This document shows, one piece after another, positions 35,193 to 43,520 of a stretch of DNA of 51,431 bases. Source of the DNA: Hyphomicrobiales bacterium (GTDB lineage: Bacteria > Pseudomonadota > Alphaproteobacteria > Rhizobiales > Rhizobiaceae); the NCBI GenBank assembly GCA_900473795.1, contig UCMT01000054.1, positions 1 to 51,431 of the forward strand, read 5' to 3'. Under the pieces are notes generated by a model that did not search any database, was not told the origin of the DNA, and saw nothing but the letters and a program-made list of their open reading frames with translations. Numbering within the stretch: the stretch's first letter is position 1; every line of letters begins with the position of its first letter. Both the position numbers and the translations under genes were made by a program.

Positions 35193-36083
35193 TCACAGAT
35201 AGCGGCGAAAGAAATCAAGCACCGCGCGACGCATGGTTTCCGTTTCACGATGCCCGACACCCTCTTCTTCCAGCAGGGCGAGCATCGGCCGTTTGCCTGC
35301 AGCGTCGTAAGCGGCGGCGGTTGCGGTGAAGGCGCGGCGAATGGCTGCCGGCGGCGTCAGCGGATCATCGAGGCCGACGCAGATGAGCTGGGGACGCGGC
35401 GCGATGAGACCGGCGATCTCGCCGTTCGCGGTTTCCGACAGCAAGCCGGGGATCGTCAGATAATGGCCGTGCAGGTCGTGAGCGCCGGCCTCGATGAGAG
35501 CGGTGAAATCGGCGTAGCTGCACAGATGTGCGACGGCGGCGATGCGGGGATCGATGGCGGTGAGGAAATAGGAAAGGGTGGCGCCCATCGAGATGCCGGT
35601 CACGCCGATGCGGCCGGTATCGACATCGCCGCGTGACGCAAGCCAGGTCAATGCGGCGGCCTGCTCGCCGAGCATCTGGCCAAACAGCGTTCGCCCATGC
35701 CAAAGGGCAGCCTTTGCCGCCGCACTCTCGGTCACGCCGGCGCGCTCGCCGAACGTCGGCATCTCGATGCAAAGGGTGACATAACCTTCCCGGGCCAAGA
35801 CGGGTCCGGGGGCATTCAGAAGTGCGGGCCGTCCTTCCAGCAGTTCGCCGGCGCCGATATCATATTGGCGTCCATGGGCATGAGCGTAGAGAAGTGCCGG
35901 TCCTCGCCCGTGGCTTGCGATCGGCCGCGTCAGGAAACCGCGGATTTCCGGCCCATCGGACAGGCGGAAGCGGAGGCGTTCGACGACATGGTTGCCACGG
36001 TCCTCGGCAACGGACGCGACCAGATCCAGCGACGCATCCGTCACGTGGAGAAGGTCTCTCAGCCGTTCGGCGGAAATGGTCAT
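35193..36083 (-). CDS. Alpha/beta-fold hydrolase (dienelactone hydrolase-like)
   Basis: This 296-residue protein has an alpha/beta hydrolase core with a likely catalytic triad of Ser165 (GISMGA), Asp239 or Asp240 (GLDDPLTPP) and His278 (GVGHRE). The oxyanion region is YAHAHG. There is no signal peptide, so it is cytoplasmic. Its closest look is the dienelactone hydrolase/acetyl xylan esterase-like group, and the substrate is unknown. It lies 27 bases after the oxidase subunit IV gene on the same strand, possibly co-transcribed, but no role in respiration is evident. Confidence 0.82.
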   Translation of the reverse strand: MTISAERLRDLLHVTDASLDLVASVAEDRGNHVVERLRFRLSDGPEIRGFLTRPIASHGRGPALLYAHAHGRQYDIGAGELLEGRPALLNAPGPVLAREGYVTLCIEMPTFGERAGVTESAAAKAALWHGRTLFGQMLGEQAAALTWLASRGDVDTGRIGVTGISMGATLSYFLTAIDPRIAAVAHLCSYADFTALIEAGAHDLHGHYLTIPGLLSETANGEIAGLIAPRPQLICVGLDDPLTPPAAIRRAFTATAAAYDAAGKRPMLALLEEEGVGHRETETMRRAVLDFFRRYL

Positions 36084-36110
36084 TGGTGCTCCCGTGTAGC
36101 CGGGGCCGCT

Positions 36111-36464
36111 TTATTGGGCGCCGCCGGAGAAGGCCATGCGCGTGAAAATCGTGTAGTTGGATTCCGACACCATCATGGCGACGAAGACGAGGACCAAGAG
36201 CGGCGGCAGCAGGATGGCATAGACGAGCGCCAGCCGCTCCCAGGCCATATGCATGAACACAGCGACGATCAGCCCCGCCTTCAGGATCATGAAAAGCAGA
36301 ATCAGGAACCACCGCAGGTACCCCTGCAGGCCGACATAGTCGACGAGATAGGAGCAGGCGCTGAGGACGAACAGAAATCCCCAGACGACGAGATAGAGCC
36401 GGATCGGATGCTGCTGATGCTGCTCCTTCACCTGCACTTGGGCATGCGCTGCAACTTGTTCCAT
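36111..36464 (-). CDS. Cytochrome c oxidase subunit IV family protein
   Basis: This 117-residue membrane protein has three hydrophobic helices after a polar N-terminus and matches the prokaryotic subunit IV family (COX4_pro): LYLVVWGFLFVLSACSYLVD, then LKAGLIVAVFMHMAWE. The family is a small non-catalytic subunit of aa3- and bo3-type oxidases that helps stabilise the complex. It follows the second subunit III gene by nine bases. Confidence 0.88.
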   Translation of the reverse strand: MEQVAAHAQVQVKEQHQQHPIRLYLVVWGFLFVLSACSYLVDYVGLQGYLRWFLILLFMILKAGLIVAVFMHMAWERLALVYAILLPPLLVLVFVAMMVSESNYTIFTRMAFSGGAQ

Positions 36465-36473
36465 CAGATCACC

Positions 36474-37196
36474 TCACCACAGATAGAAGAAAGCGAAGAT
36501 GAAGACCCAGACCAGATCGACGAAGTGCCAGTAGAGGCCCATGATCTCGACGATCTCGTAATTGCCCCTGCGGCTGGTGAAAAAGCCGCGCCTTTCCGTG
36601 TCGAAATCACCGCGCCAGACCTTGCGCGCGACAATGAGCAGAAACAGCACGCCGATCGAGACATGGGTGCCGTGAAATCCCGTGATCATGAAGAAGGACG
36701 AGCCGAATTGGGCAGCACCCCAGGGATTTTCCCACGGGCGAACGCCTTCTGAAATCAGCTTCGACCATTCGAAGGCCTGCATGCCGACGAAGGATGCGCC
36801 GAGAACAGCGGTCAGCAACATCAGGGCCGCCGTCGTGCGCCGATCCCGGCGGTAGCCGAAATTGACGGCCATCGCCATCGTGCCGCTGCTCGAGATCAGG
36901 ATGAAGGTCATGATGGCAATCAGGATCAGCGGAATTTCCTGGCCGCCGATCGTCAGCGCGAAGACCTCGCTGGGGTTCGGCCAGGGGACGGGTGTCGACA
37001 TGCGGGCGGTCATGTAGGCGAGCAGGAAGCAGCCGAAGATGAAGGTGTCGCTGAGCAGGAAGATCCACATCATCGCCTTACCCCAGGACACGTTCTTGAA
37101 CGCGCGCTGGTCGGAGGAAATGTCGGCCACGACACCGCGCAGGCCCAGCGGGTGCTCGAGCGTTTCGCCGGTATGCGTTTGTACGGACTGCGCCAT
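36474..37196 (-). CDS. coxP: Cytochrome c oxidase subunit III (second copy)
   Basis: This 240-residue heme-copper oxidase subunit III has seven-helix character, with MMWIFLLSDTFIFGCFLLAYM near the start, the acidic helix around AFEWSKLI, FFMITGFHGTHVSIGVLFL and a closing YWHFVDLVWVFIFAFFYL. The start is ATG 37196 with AGGGAG upstream; an in-frame GTG lies three codons earlier. The symbol follows the Bradyrhizobium coxMNOP scheme by gene order. It lies 12 bases after another subunit III gene. Confidence 0.88.
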   Translation of the reverse strand: MAQSVQTHTGETLEHPLGLRGVVADISSDQRAFKNVSWGKAMMWIFLLSDTFIFGCFLLAYMTARMSTPVPWPNPSEVFALTIGGQEIPLILIAIMTFILISSSGTMAMAVNFGYRRDRRTTAALMLLTAVLGASFVGMQAFEWSKLISEGVRPWENPWGAAQFGSSFFMITGFHGTHVSIGVLFLLIVARKVWRGDFDTERRGFFTSRRGNYEIVEIMGLYWHFVDLVWVFIFAFFYLW

Positions 37197-37208
37197 CGTC
37201 ACCACTCC

Positions 37209-37913
37209 CTATGTGAGCAATTGCCGGCAAAGATCGGCGAAATCATTTGCCCAGCCAGCGAAGAGTGCAAACAGGATCAGCCAGACGGCGAGCATGAAGT
37301 GCCAGTAGACGGCACAGAGATCGACGCTCAGGCGCAGGCTGCGTGATGCGGGCGCGCTCCAGGCTTTCACCGTCGTCCGGCCAAGCGCCACGAGGCCGCC
37401 GAGAATGTGGAGGCCATGCATTCCGGTGATCACGTAGAAGAAGCTGTTGGCGGGATTGTCGGCGAGCACATAGCCTGCCTCGGTCAGTTCCCGCCAGGCG
37501 AAGACTTGCCCGGTCAGAAAGAGGATCGCGGTTGCCAGCGCGGCAAGGAGGGCGGTGCGCATGGTGTCGTCACGGCCGCGCTCTGCTTCCGTTTTCGCCC
37601 ATTGCATCGCCGCACTGCTGACGATCAGCATGGCGGTGTTGAGCCAGAGCAGGCGGGGAATGGGCGTCGACCACCAGTCGGGCGTTCCGACCCGCATCAG
37701 ATAGGCGCTGATGAAGAGGCTGAAGAGTGCGCCGACGACACCGAGAAACACGTAGAGGCCGATTTTTGCCGGCGGGATCTGTGACCGTTCACCGCCTCCG
37801 GGCTGTCCAAGACGCCCCACTTCCAGCCATGGCCTGGAGGTCAGCCGCTGCTGCGCCATCCACCAGATGATGATGGCGGCGATGGCGGCGAGGAAGAGCA
37901 GCATGACGCTCAT
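37209..37913 (-). CDS. coxO: Cytochrome c oxidase subunit III-like protein (first copy)
   Basis: This 234-residue protein is a divergent subunit III homologue. An N-terminal helix and a polar linker precede LYVFLGVVGALFSLFISAYLM, and the diagnostic C-terminal parts are FFYVITGMHGLHILGGL and AVYWHFMLAVWLILFALF. It overlaps the subunit I stop by ATGA. Its pairing with coxP resembles coxO/coxP in rhizobial alternative oxidase operons. The polar stretch at residues 22-48 is unusual for subunit III. Confidence 0.86.
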   Translation of the reverse strand: MSVMLLFLAAIAAIIIWWMAQQRLTSRPWLEVGRLGQPGGGERSQIPPAKIGLYVFLGVVGALFSLFISAYLMRVGTPDWWSTPIPRLLWLNTAMLIVSSAAMQWAKTEAERGRDDTMRTALLAALATAILFLTGQVFAWRELTEAGYVLADNPANSFFYVITGMHGLHILGGLVALGRTTVKAWSAPASRSLRLSVDLCAVYWHFMLAVWLILFALFAGWANDFADLCRQLLT

Positions 37914-39691
37914 GATGCGGCCTCACGCGTCGGCCCGCCGAGCCCCGGCTGGTTCTGCGGAATGAAGTCTTCGGCGGCGCCCGGCACGCTGTAGTCATAG
38001 GCCCAGCGGTAGACGACCGGGAGTTCCTTGCCCCAGTTGCCATGGGCGGGCGGGGTCTGCGGCGTCTGCCATTCGAGCGTCGTCGCCCGCCAGGGGTTGC
38101 CGCCGGCCTCTCTACCCTTCTTCAGGCTCCAGACGAGGTTGAACAGGAACAGGATCTGGGCGGCGCCGACGGTGAGCGCCATGACGGAGATGAACGCATT
38201 CAGCGTGTGGGCCGATTCCGGAACGAAGGCCGCTTCGCCGAGATCATGGTAGCGGCGCGGGATGCCCAAGAGGCCGAGATAGTGCATCGGGAAGAAGATC
38301 AGATAGGCGCCGAGGAAGGTGACCCAGAAGTGGATCTGGCCCATCGCCTCGTTGAGCATGCGTCCCGTGACCTTCGGATACCAGTGATAGATCGCTCCGA
38401 AAATAACCATGATCGGCGCGACGCCCATCACCATGTGGAAATGCGCGACGACGAACATCGTGTCGGACAGGGGCACGTCGACGACGACATTGCCGAGGAA
38501 CAGACCGGTCAGCCCGCCATTGACGAAGGTGACGATGAAGGCAAGCGCAAACAGCATCGGCAACGACAGGTGAATGTCGCCGCGCCAGAGCGTGAGCACC
38601 CAGTTGTAGACCTTGATCGCGGTCGGAACCGCGATGATCAGCGTCGTGGTGGCGAAGAAGAAGCCGAATTTAGGGTTCATGCCGCTGACATACATGTGAT
38701 GCGCCCAGACGATGAAGCTCAGCGCGCCGATGATGACGATCGCCCAGACCATCATGCGGTAGCCGAAGATGTTCTTTCTCGCATGGGTGCTGATCAGATC
38801 GGACACGATGCCGAAGGCCGGAAGGGCGACGATGTAGACTTCGGGGTGGCCGAAGAACCAGAACAGGTGCTGGAACAGGATCGGGCTGCCGCCGCCCTGT
38901 TTCAGTTGCTCGCCCATTTCGACGATGGCCGGCATGAAGAAACTGGTTCCGAGCAGTCTGTCGAACAGCATCATGACGGCGGCGACAAAGAGGGCGGGGA
39001 AGGCGAGCAGAGCCATGATCGTTGCCGTGAAGATGCCCCAGATGGTGAGCGGCATGCGCATCAGCGTCATGCCCCGGGCGCGGCCCTGGAGTACGGTAAC
39101 GACATAGTTCAGACCGCCCATGGTAAAGCCGATGATGAACAGGATGAGAGAAGACAGCATCAGCAGGATGCCCCAATCCTTGCCGCCCGGCGTGCCGGAC
39201 AGGATGGCCTGCGGCGGATAGAGCGTCCAGCCGGCGCCCGTCGGTCCGCCGGGGGCAAAGAAGCCGGCGGCCAGGACGAGGACGGCGAGCAGATAGAGCC
39301 AGTAGCTCAGCATGTTGGCGTAGGGAAACACCATGTCCCGGGCGCCGACCATCAAGGGGATGAGGTAGTTGCCGAAACCGCCGAGAAACAGCGCGGTCAG
39401 GAGATAGATCACCATGATCATGCCGTGCATGGTGATGAACTGGTAGTAGTGATCGGCGTCGATGAAATCGAACGTACCGGGAAAGCCGAGTTGCAGGCGC
39501 ATCAGCCAGGAGAGCACCAGCGCCACCATGCCAATGGCGATCGCGGTCATCGAATACTGGATGGCGATGATCTTGGCATCCTGGCTGAAGACATATTTGG
39601 TCCACCAGCTCCTGGGATGATAAAGCTCGACATCCTCCACTTCAGCCGGCGGGATGGCTGCGCTTGCGTCGGACCTGATATCGACCATCAT
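37910..39691 (-). CDS. coxN: Cytochrome c oxidase subunit I, alternative aa3-type
   Basis: This 593-residue catalytic subunit of a heme-copper oxidase has the low-spin heme histidine in FITMHGMIMV, the active-site motif FGHPEVYI with the CuB histidine, the crosslinked tyrosine and the glutamate of the D-channel, the HH pair in WAHHMYVSG, and VVAHFHMVMG with the heme a3 and second heme a histidines. These make it an A-type, proton-pumping oxidase. The start ATG follows GGGAGG. It sits 30 bases after subunit II and overlaps the next gene. Gene order matches rhizobial coxMNOP. Confidence 0.93.
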   Translation of the reverse strand: MMVDIRSDASAAIPPAEVEDVELYHPRSWWTKYVFSQDAKIIAIQYSMTAIAIGMVALVLSWLMRLQLGFPGTFDFIDADHYYQFITMHGMIMVIYLLTALFLGGFGNYLIPLMVGARDMVFPYANMLSYWLYLLAVLVLAAGFFAPGGPTGAGWTLYPPQAILSGTPGGKDWGILLMLSSLILFIIGFTMGGLNYVVTVLQGRARGMTLMRMPLTIWGIFTATIMALLAFPALFVAAVMMLFDRLLGTSFFMPAIVEMGEQLKQGGGSPILFQHLFWFFGHPEVYIVALPAFGIVSDLISTHARKNIFGYRMMVWAIVIIGALSFIVWAHHMYVSGMNPKFGFFFATTTLIIAVPTAIKVYNWVLTLWRGDIHLSLPMLFALAFIVTFVNGGLTGLFLGNVVVDVPLSDTMFVVAHFHMVMGVAPIMVIFGAIYHWYPKVTGRMLNEAMGQIHFWVTFLGAYLIFFPMHYLGLLGIPRRYHDLGEAAFVPESAHTLNAFISVMALTVGAAQILFLFNLVWSLKKGREAGGNPWRATTLEWQTPQTPPAHGNWGKELPVVYRWAYDYSVPGAAEDFIPQNQPGLGGPTREAAS

Positions 39692-39721
39692 TTCCCTCCC
39701 GGTTCGTCTTTTGCGCGCCTT

Positions 39722-40561
39722 CTACTTCGAGGAGGACGTGCTGGATGCAATCGTCGTCTGTTCCTGTCTTGCTGCGAGAAGCTGGGTGAAGGTCTGCTGC
39801 TCCTGCAGCCACGTTTGATAGTCGGCCTCGTTGTCGACCACGACGGTGCCGCGCATTTGCGGGTGTCCGGTGCCGCAGAGTTCGGCACAAAGGACCTCGA
39901 ACGTCCCGGTTCTGGTCGGCGTGAACCAGAAATAGGTCTCCATGCCCGGTATCATGTCCATCTTCGCCCGGAATTCGGGGACGTAGAAATCATGCAGCAC
40001 ATCGACCGAGCGCAACAGCATCTTGACGGGCTTGCCGACCAGCAGGTGCAATTCGCCGCCCTCGATGATGAGGTCGTCGAGACCGTTCGTATCATTGGGG
40101 TTCACGCCGAGCGCGTTGCCGTCGCCGATGGCGCGGGTGTCGGAGGTGCCGAGCTTGCCGTCGGCGCCGGGCAGCCGGAAGCTCCAGAGCCACTGCTGGC
40201 CGACAACCTCGACCTCGGTCGTTCCAGGGGGCACGGTGACGAACTGGTGCCAGACGAAAAGCCCCGGCGCCAGCATGGCGGCGACGCCGATGCTTGTCAC
40301 GGAGGCAAGCCACACTTCCAGTTTCTTGTTTTCCGGTTCATAGGCCGCACGGTTTCCCGGGCGGTGGCGGAAGCGAAGGACGCAATAGGCGACGAACAGC
40401 ACCACCGCGACGAAAACGAAGCCGGTGATCCAGAACGTGATGATGATGGTGTTGTCGATGTAGTTCCAGTTAGACGCAATTGGCGTCCACCACCATGGGC
40501 TGAACAGGTGGAACACTACGGATCCAACTGCCACGATGACGAGAATAAGCACTACAGCCAT
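39722..40561 (-). CDS. coxM: Cytochrome c oxidase subunit II with CuA site
   Basis: This 279-residue subunit has an N-terminal hydrophobic helix that doubles as a signal anchor, a second helix (about 40-64), and a periplasmic cupredoxin domain. The CuA ligands are all present: the histidine in DVLHDF and C-x3-C-x3-H-x2-M in CAELCGTGHPQM. The aromatic WLWSF patch that accepts electrons from cytochrome c is intact. A GGGAGGGG site precedes the start. A Ser/Thr-rich 15-residue tail ends the protein. The presence of CuA means cytochrome c, not quinol, is the donor. Confidence 0.93.
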   Translation of the reverse strand: MAVVLILVIVAVGSVVFHLFSPWWWTPIASNWNYIDNTIIITFWITGFVFVAVVLFVAYCVLRFRHRPGNRAAYEPENKKLEVWLASVTSIGVAAMLAPGLFVWHQFVTVPPGTTEVEVVGQQWLWSFRLPGADGKLGTSDTRAIGDGNALGVNPNDTNGLDDLIIEGGELHLLVGKPVKMLLRSVDVLHDFYVPEFRAKMDMIPGMETYFWFTPTRTGTFEVLCAELCGTGHPQMRGTVVVDNEADYQTWLQEQQTFTQLLAARQEQTTIASSTSSSK

Positions 40562-40704
40562 TTCCTGTCCCCTCCCTGCCTCGGACGGCTGCGGACATGA
40601 ATGCGTAACCTGTAGAAATATTGCAGAATCAGTATCGCACGAACAACAAATTCAGGCAATTAGCAGCGTGCATAAGCCTAAAGAGTGCGCGCGCATGTTT
40701 GTTG

Positions 40705-41088
40705 TCAGGGGTATTGTTTGAGATAGGCGATCAGGTTGGTGATTTCGTCGTCCTTCTTCACGCCGACGAAGGCCATTTTCGTGCCCTTCACTTTCGCCTT
40801 TGGATTGTGCAGGTAGTCGCGCAGCGTTGTCTCGTCCCAGACCAGCCCGCCTTCTCCTGCCTCCTTCATCGCCGACGAGTAGCTGAAATCCGGATGCGTT
40901 CCGGCCTTTCTGCCGAACAGTCCCTTCAGCGAAGGGCCGACCTTGTTCTTGTCGCTATCGACGATGTGACAGGTTGCGCATTTCTTGAAAATGGCGGCGC
41001 CCGCCTCGGCATCGCCTTCCTGGGCGAGGGCGCCGAGCGGACAGAGTACGACGGCGGATAGTCCGATCATCAGAATTTGGTTTCGCAT
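40705..41088 (-). CDS. Periplasmic class I cytochrome c
   Basis: This 127-residue precursor has a signal peptide of about 23 residues (MRNQILMIGLSAV, cleavage after GALA) and one heme site, CATCH at residues 37-41, with axial Met105 in GTKMAF. It resembles cytochrome c550/c2. The ATG at 41088 follows GGAGGA; the longer frame to 41169 lacks a site and would bury the signal. It lies just upstream of the oxidase subunit II gene on the same strand and is the likely electron donor to that CuA site. Confidence 0.92.
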   Translation of the reverse strand: MRNQILMIGLSAVVLCPLGALAQEGDAEAGAAIFKKCATCHIVDSDKNKVGPSLKGLFGRKAGTHPDFSYSSAMKEAGEGGLVWDETTLRDYLHNPKAKVKGTKMAFVGVKKDDEITNLIAYLKQYP

Positions 41089-41201
41089 TGCAATCCTCCT
41101 CCAGGTTGCCCGAAACACCGGCCTGCGGATCGCGATGTGCCGCTGTGGCCGGACCGCACCGCTCGTCACCGTTGCCGGCGAAAGGCGGTTGCGATCAGGG
41201 A

Positions 41202-41229
41202 AAGGTATGCCTCAGTCCTGATAAGTCAA
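41202..41229 (-). promoter_or_regulatory. Tentative promoter for the cytochrome c/cox genes
   Basis: On the minus strand TTGACT (41229-41224) and TACCTT (41207-41202) have a 16-base spacer, 114 bases before the cytochrome c start. The -10 match is weak. Confidence 0.25.
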
Positions 41230-41285
41230 TTGGTTGGATTGGCCGAAGTTGCTGTGTTCGAAACTACGCGCGAAGGTACACGTGA

Positions 41286-42023
41286 TCAAAGTTTCGGTTG
41301 GTCGACCGGTACCAGCAGGCTTTGCGCAATTCGGGCTGCTTCCTCGATATGGGCGCGGCAGGCGGCCGCCGCCGCATCGGGGTCGTTGCGTTCGATGGCG
41401 TTGAAAATCTCGCGCATTCGCGCCGGACCCGAGACGGTGCGGTTGGTGGTGGAAAGGGTCATGACCCGCAGGCGGGAAATGCGGCTGTTCAGCCGCTTGA
41501 CGATGTCCCAGGCGATCTCGTGGCCGCCCGACAGGAAGATCGTCTCGTAGAAATCGGTCGTCGCGGCAAGGATCGTCAAGGCATCGTTCTTGCGCGAATT
41601 GCGGTCGAGATCCTGCAGGATCTCCTTCAGCTTTTCCTTCGTCCGCGAATCGGCGTTGCGGGCGCAATCGGCGACCGCCGTCGTTTCGAGAGCGATGCGG
41701 ACGTCGTAGATCTGCCGCGCCTGGCGCCAATCGATCAGGGCGACGATCGGCCCCTGTTTCGGCGCCGTCTCGACAAGACCTTCCGTTTCGAGATGGCGCA
41801 GCACTTCGCGGATGACGGAGCGGGAGACGCCGAGCTGGTCGCAGAGCGTGCGCTCGACGAGTCGCTGTCCGGGGTTGAAAAGGCCGGCAATGATCGCGTC
41901 ACGCAGCCTGTCGAGCGCCATTTCCCGAAGGGTCACGGGCGGCGTTTCGATCCGGAGCGATTCCAGATTTCGGACGGTTTCGGCGGTCTGGGCGAAAGGC
42001 TTCTCGTTCATGGTCCCATTCAT
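41286..42023 (-). CDS. GntR-family regulator with FCD domain (FadR type)
   Basis: This 245-residue regulator has a winged helix-turn-helix at about residues 35-95 (RLRDAIIAGLFNPGQRLVE, LGVSRSVIREVLRHLETEGLV). An all-helical FCD ligand domain follows to the end, with the family's Asp and His ligands in DVRIALE and CRAHIEEA. FCD regulators usually repress adjacent catabolic operons and respond to a carboxylate. It diverges from the operon starting at 42113 with 89 bases between them. A near-consensus GntR palindrome lies in the gap. ATG 42023 is used; ATG 42011 is an alternative. Confidence 0.92.
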   Translation of the reverse strand: MNGTMNEKPFAQTAETVRNLESLRIETPPVTLREMALDRLRDAIIAGLFNPGQRLVERTLCDQLGVSRSVIREVLRHLETEGLVETAPKQGPIVALIDWRQARQIYDVRIALETTAVADCARNADSRTKEKLKEILQDLDRNSRKNDALTILAATTDFYETIFLSGGHEIAWDIVKRLNSRISRLRVMTLSTTNRTVSGPARMREIFNAIERNDPDAAAAACRAHIEEAARIAQSLLVPVDQPKL

Positions 42024-42050
42024 AGACGCTGAAATGATTCAGAACAAGGC

Positions 42051-42080
42051 TTGACACGTGATATTATGGTATACCATCAT
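42051..42080 (+). promoter_or_regulatory. Candidate promoter of the flavin-dependent catabolic operon
   Basis: A perfect TTGACA at 42051-42056 and CATCAT at 42075-42080 (four of six matches) are 18 bases apart, 33 bases before the first gene. The palindromic operator lies within the spacer and the first bases of the -10. Confidence 0.5.
42066..42077. promoter_or_regulatory. Candidate GntR/FCD operator
   Basis: ATGGTATACCAT is a perfect 12-bp palindrome with a GTATAC core, fitting the TnGTnnnACnA-like sites of FadR-type regulators. Its position inside the promoter, 43 bases from the divergent regulator start, suggests repression of both directions. Confidence 0.6.
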
Positions 42081-42112
42081 ATGGAATATCGACACATCGA
42101 AGGAATACGGCC

Positions 42113-42715
42113 TTGGCTATCGAAATCCGCAAGACACTTCTTCAGGTGGAAACCACGCTGGTCGAGGGCGGCAAGGCCGCTCAGACGCCGCTGAAGCTTT
42201 ATGCCGCGATCGCGGTGGTGAAGAATCCGTGGGCCGGACAGGGCTTCGTCGAAGACCTCAAGCCGGAGATCCACGCGGCGGCACCGGTTCTTGGCGAGCT
42301 CCTCACCCGCATGATCATCGATGCTGTCGGCTCGGGCGAAAAGGTCGAGGCCTACGGCAAAGCCGCGATCGTCGGGCTCGACGGTGAGATCGAGCATGCC
42401 TCCGCGCTGATCCATACGCTGCGTTTCGGCAATCATTATCGTACCGCGGTCGGTGCAAAGTCCTATCTTGCCTTTTGCAACACGCGCGGCCCGGCCAACG
42501 CGCCTCTGATGATCCCGCTGATGGACAAGAACGACGAGGGACGCCGCTCGCACTACCTCACCATCCAGACGTCGATTGCCGACGCGCCGGCGGCCAATGA
42601 GATCGTTGTCGCGCTTGGCGCGTCGGTTGGCGGCCGTCCGCATCATCGCATCGGCGATCGCTACCAGGACCTCAAGGATCTTGGCAACGACGCGAACAAT
42701 CCGGCAGCGGTCTGA
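42113..42715 (+). CDS. AA_synth-family protein (amino acid synthesis family, DUF1185)
   Basis: The 200-residue protein matches a family known only as amino acid synthesis protein/DUF1185. Recognisable stretches are KLYAAIAVVKNPWAG, EAYGKAAIVGLDGEIEHASA, HTLRFGNHYR and IVVALGASVGGRPHHR. Despite the name, no reaction is established that I know of. The start is TTG 42113 with AGGA eight bases upstream; no ATG is available at a sensible place. It leads an operon of flavin-dependent oxidation genes, so a hydrolase-like or substrate-processing role in that catabolic route is more likely than biosynthesis. Confidence 0.85.
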   Translation: MAIEIRKTLLQVETTLVEGGKAAQTPLKLYAAIAVVKNPWAGQGFVEDLKPEIHAAAPVLGELLTRMIIDAVGSGEKVEAYGKAAIVGLDGEIEHASALIHTLRFGNHYRTAVGAKSYLAFCNTRGPANAPLMIPLMDKNDEGRRSHYLTIQTSIADAPAANEIVVALGASVGGRPHHRIGDRYQDLKDLGNDANNPAAV

Positions 42716-42722
42716 GGCTGAC

Positions 42723-43520
42723 ATGGAAGTGGTCCGGCGGTCACACACCAAGAACGGCACTGCCTATGCGGAGCAGGGCGCCGGCGAACCGCTGGTGCTC
42801 GTCCATGGCGTTGGCATGCGGCTGGAGGCCTGGGCACCGCAGATGGTGGCGCTCGGCAAAAATCATCGTGTGATCGCCGTGGACATGCCGGGGCACGGCG
42901 AGAGCCGGTCCTTGCCCGATGGGGCAAGTCTCGAGGCCTTCGTTGGGTGGCTCGGCCGTTTTTTCGATGATCTCGATCTCGAGCGCGTCAATGTGGCCGG
43001 ACACTCCATGGGTGCCCTGATTGCCGGCGGCGCGGCCGCCACGTTCGGTGGGCGAATTGCCCGGGTGGCGCTGCTGAACGGCGTCTATCGCCGCGATGCG
43101 GCCGCAAGTGCGGCGGTGATCGACCGGGCGCGGGAAATCCGCGCCGGGCAGATCGATGTCGACGGTCCGCTGTTGCGCTGGTTCGGGACGGACAGTCAGG
43201 AAAGCGATGTCTACCGCCTGACCCATCGGTGGCTGTCTTCGGTCGATCGCGGGGGGTATGCTACGGCCTATGCCGCCTTTGCCGCCGGTGACAGCACGTA
43301 TGCCGATTGCTGGCCGAAAGTCGGATGTCCGGCACTGTTTCTGACCGGAACCGACGATCCCAACTCGACCCCGGCCATGGCGCAGGCCATGGCGGATGCG
43401 GCGCCTGCCGGTTACGCCGTGCTGATCGACGGCCACCGGCATATGGTCAACCTGACGGCGCCCGATGAGGTGAACGCGATCCTCTCGGACTGGCTGGCGA
43501 AACCGGAGGAAATGAAATGA
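42723..43520 (+). CDS. Alpha/beta hydrolase of the flavin-dependent operon
   Basis: This 265-residue alpha/beta hydrolase has the oxyanion motif LVHGVGM, DMPGHGES, nucleophile Ser95 in AGHSMGA, an acid in TGTDDPNSTP (about Asp211-212) and His240 in GHRHMVN. It resembles the RutD/3-oxoadipate enol-lactonase group and is cytoplasmic. It lies seven bases after the AA_synth gene and overlaps the flavin reductase by ATGA. In operons with a luciferase-like monooxygenase, such enzymes hydrolyse amides or carbamates formed after ring opening; that role here is inference. Confidence 0.87.
   Translation: MEVVRRSHTKNGTAYAEQGAGEPLVLVHGVGMRLEAWAPQMVALGKNHRVIAVDMPGHGESRSLPDGASLEAFVGWLGRFFDDLDLERVNVAGHSMGALIAGGAAATFGGRIARVALLNGVYRRDAAASAAVIDRAREIRAGQIDVDGPLLRWFGTDSQESDVYRLTHRWLSSVDRGGYATAYAAFAAGDSTYADCWPKVGCPALFLTGTDDPNSTPAMAQAMADAAPAGYAVLIDGHRHMVNLTAPDEVNAILSDWLAKPEEMK

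Noticed and set aside
38042..40600. An 852-codon open frame on the plus strand across the cox genes
   Set aside because: Composition is dominated by Glu, Asp, Gln, Arg and His with no motif; the minus strand carries intact oxidase subunits with all metal ligands.
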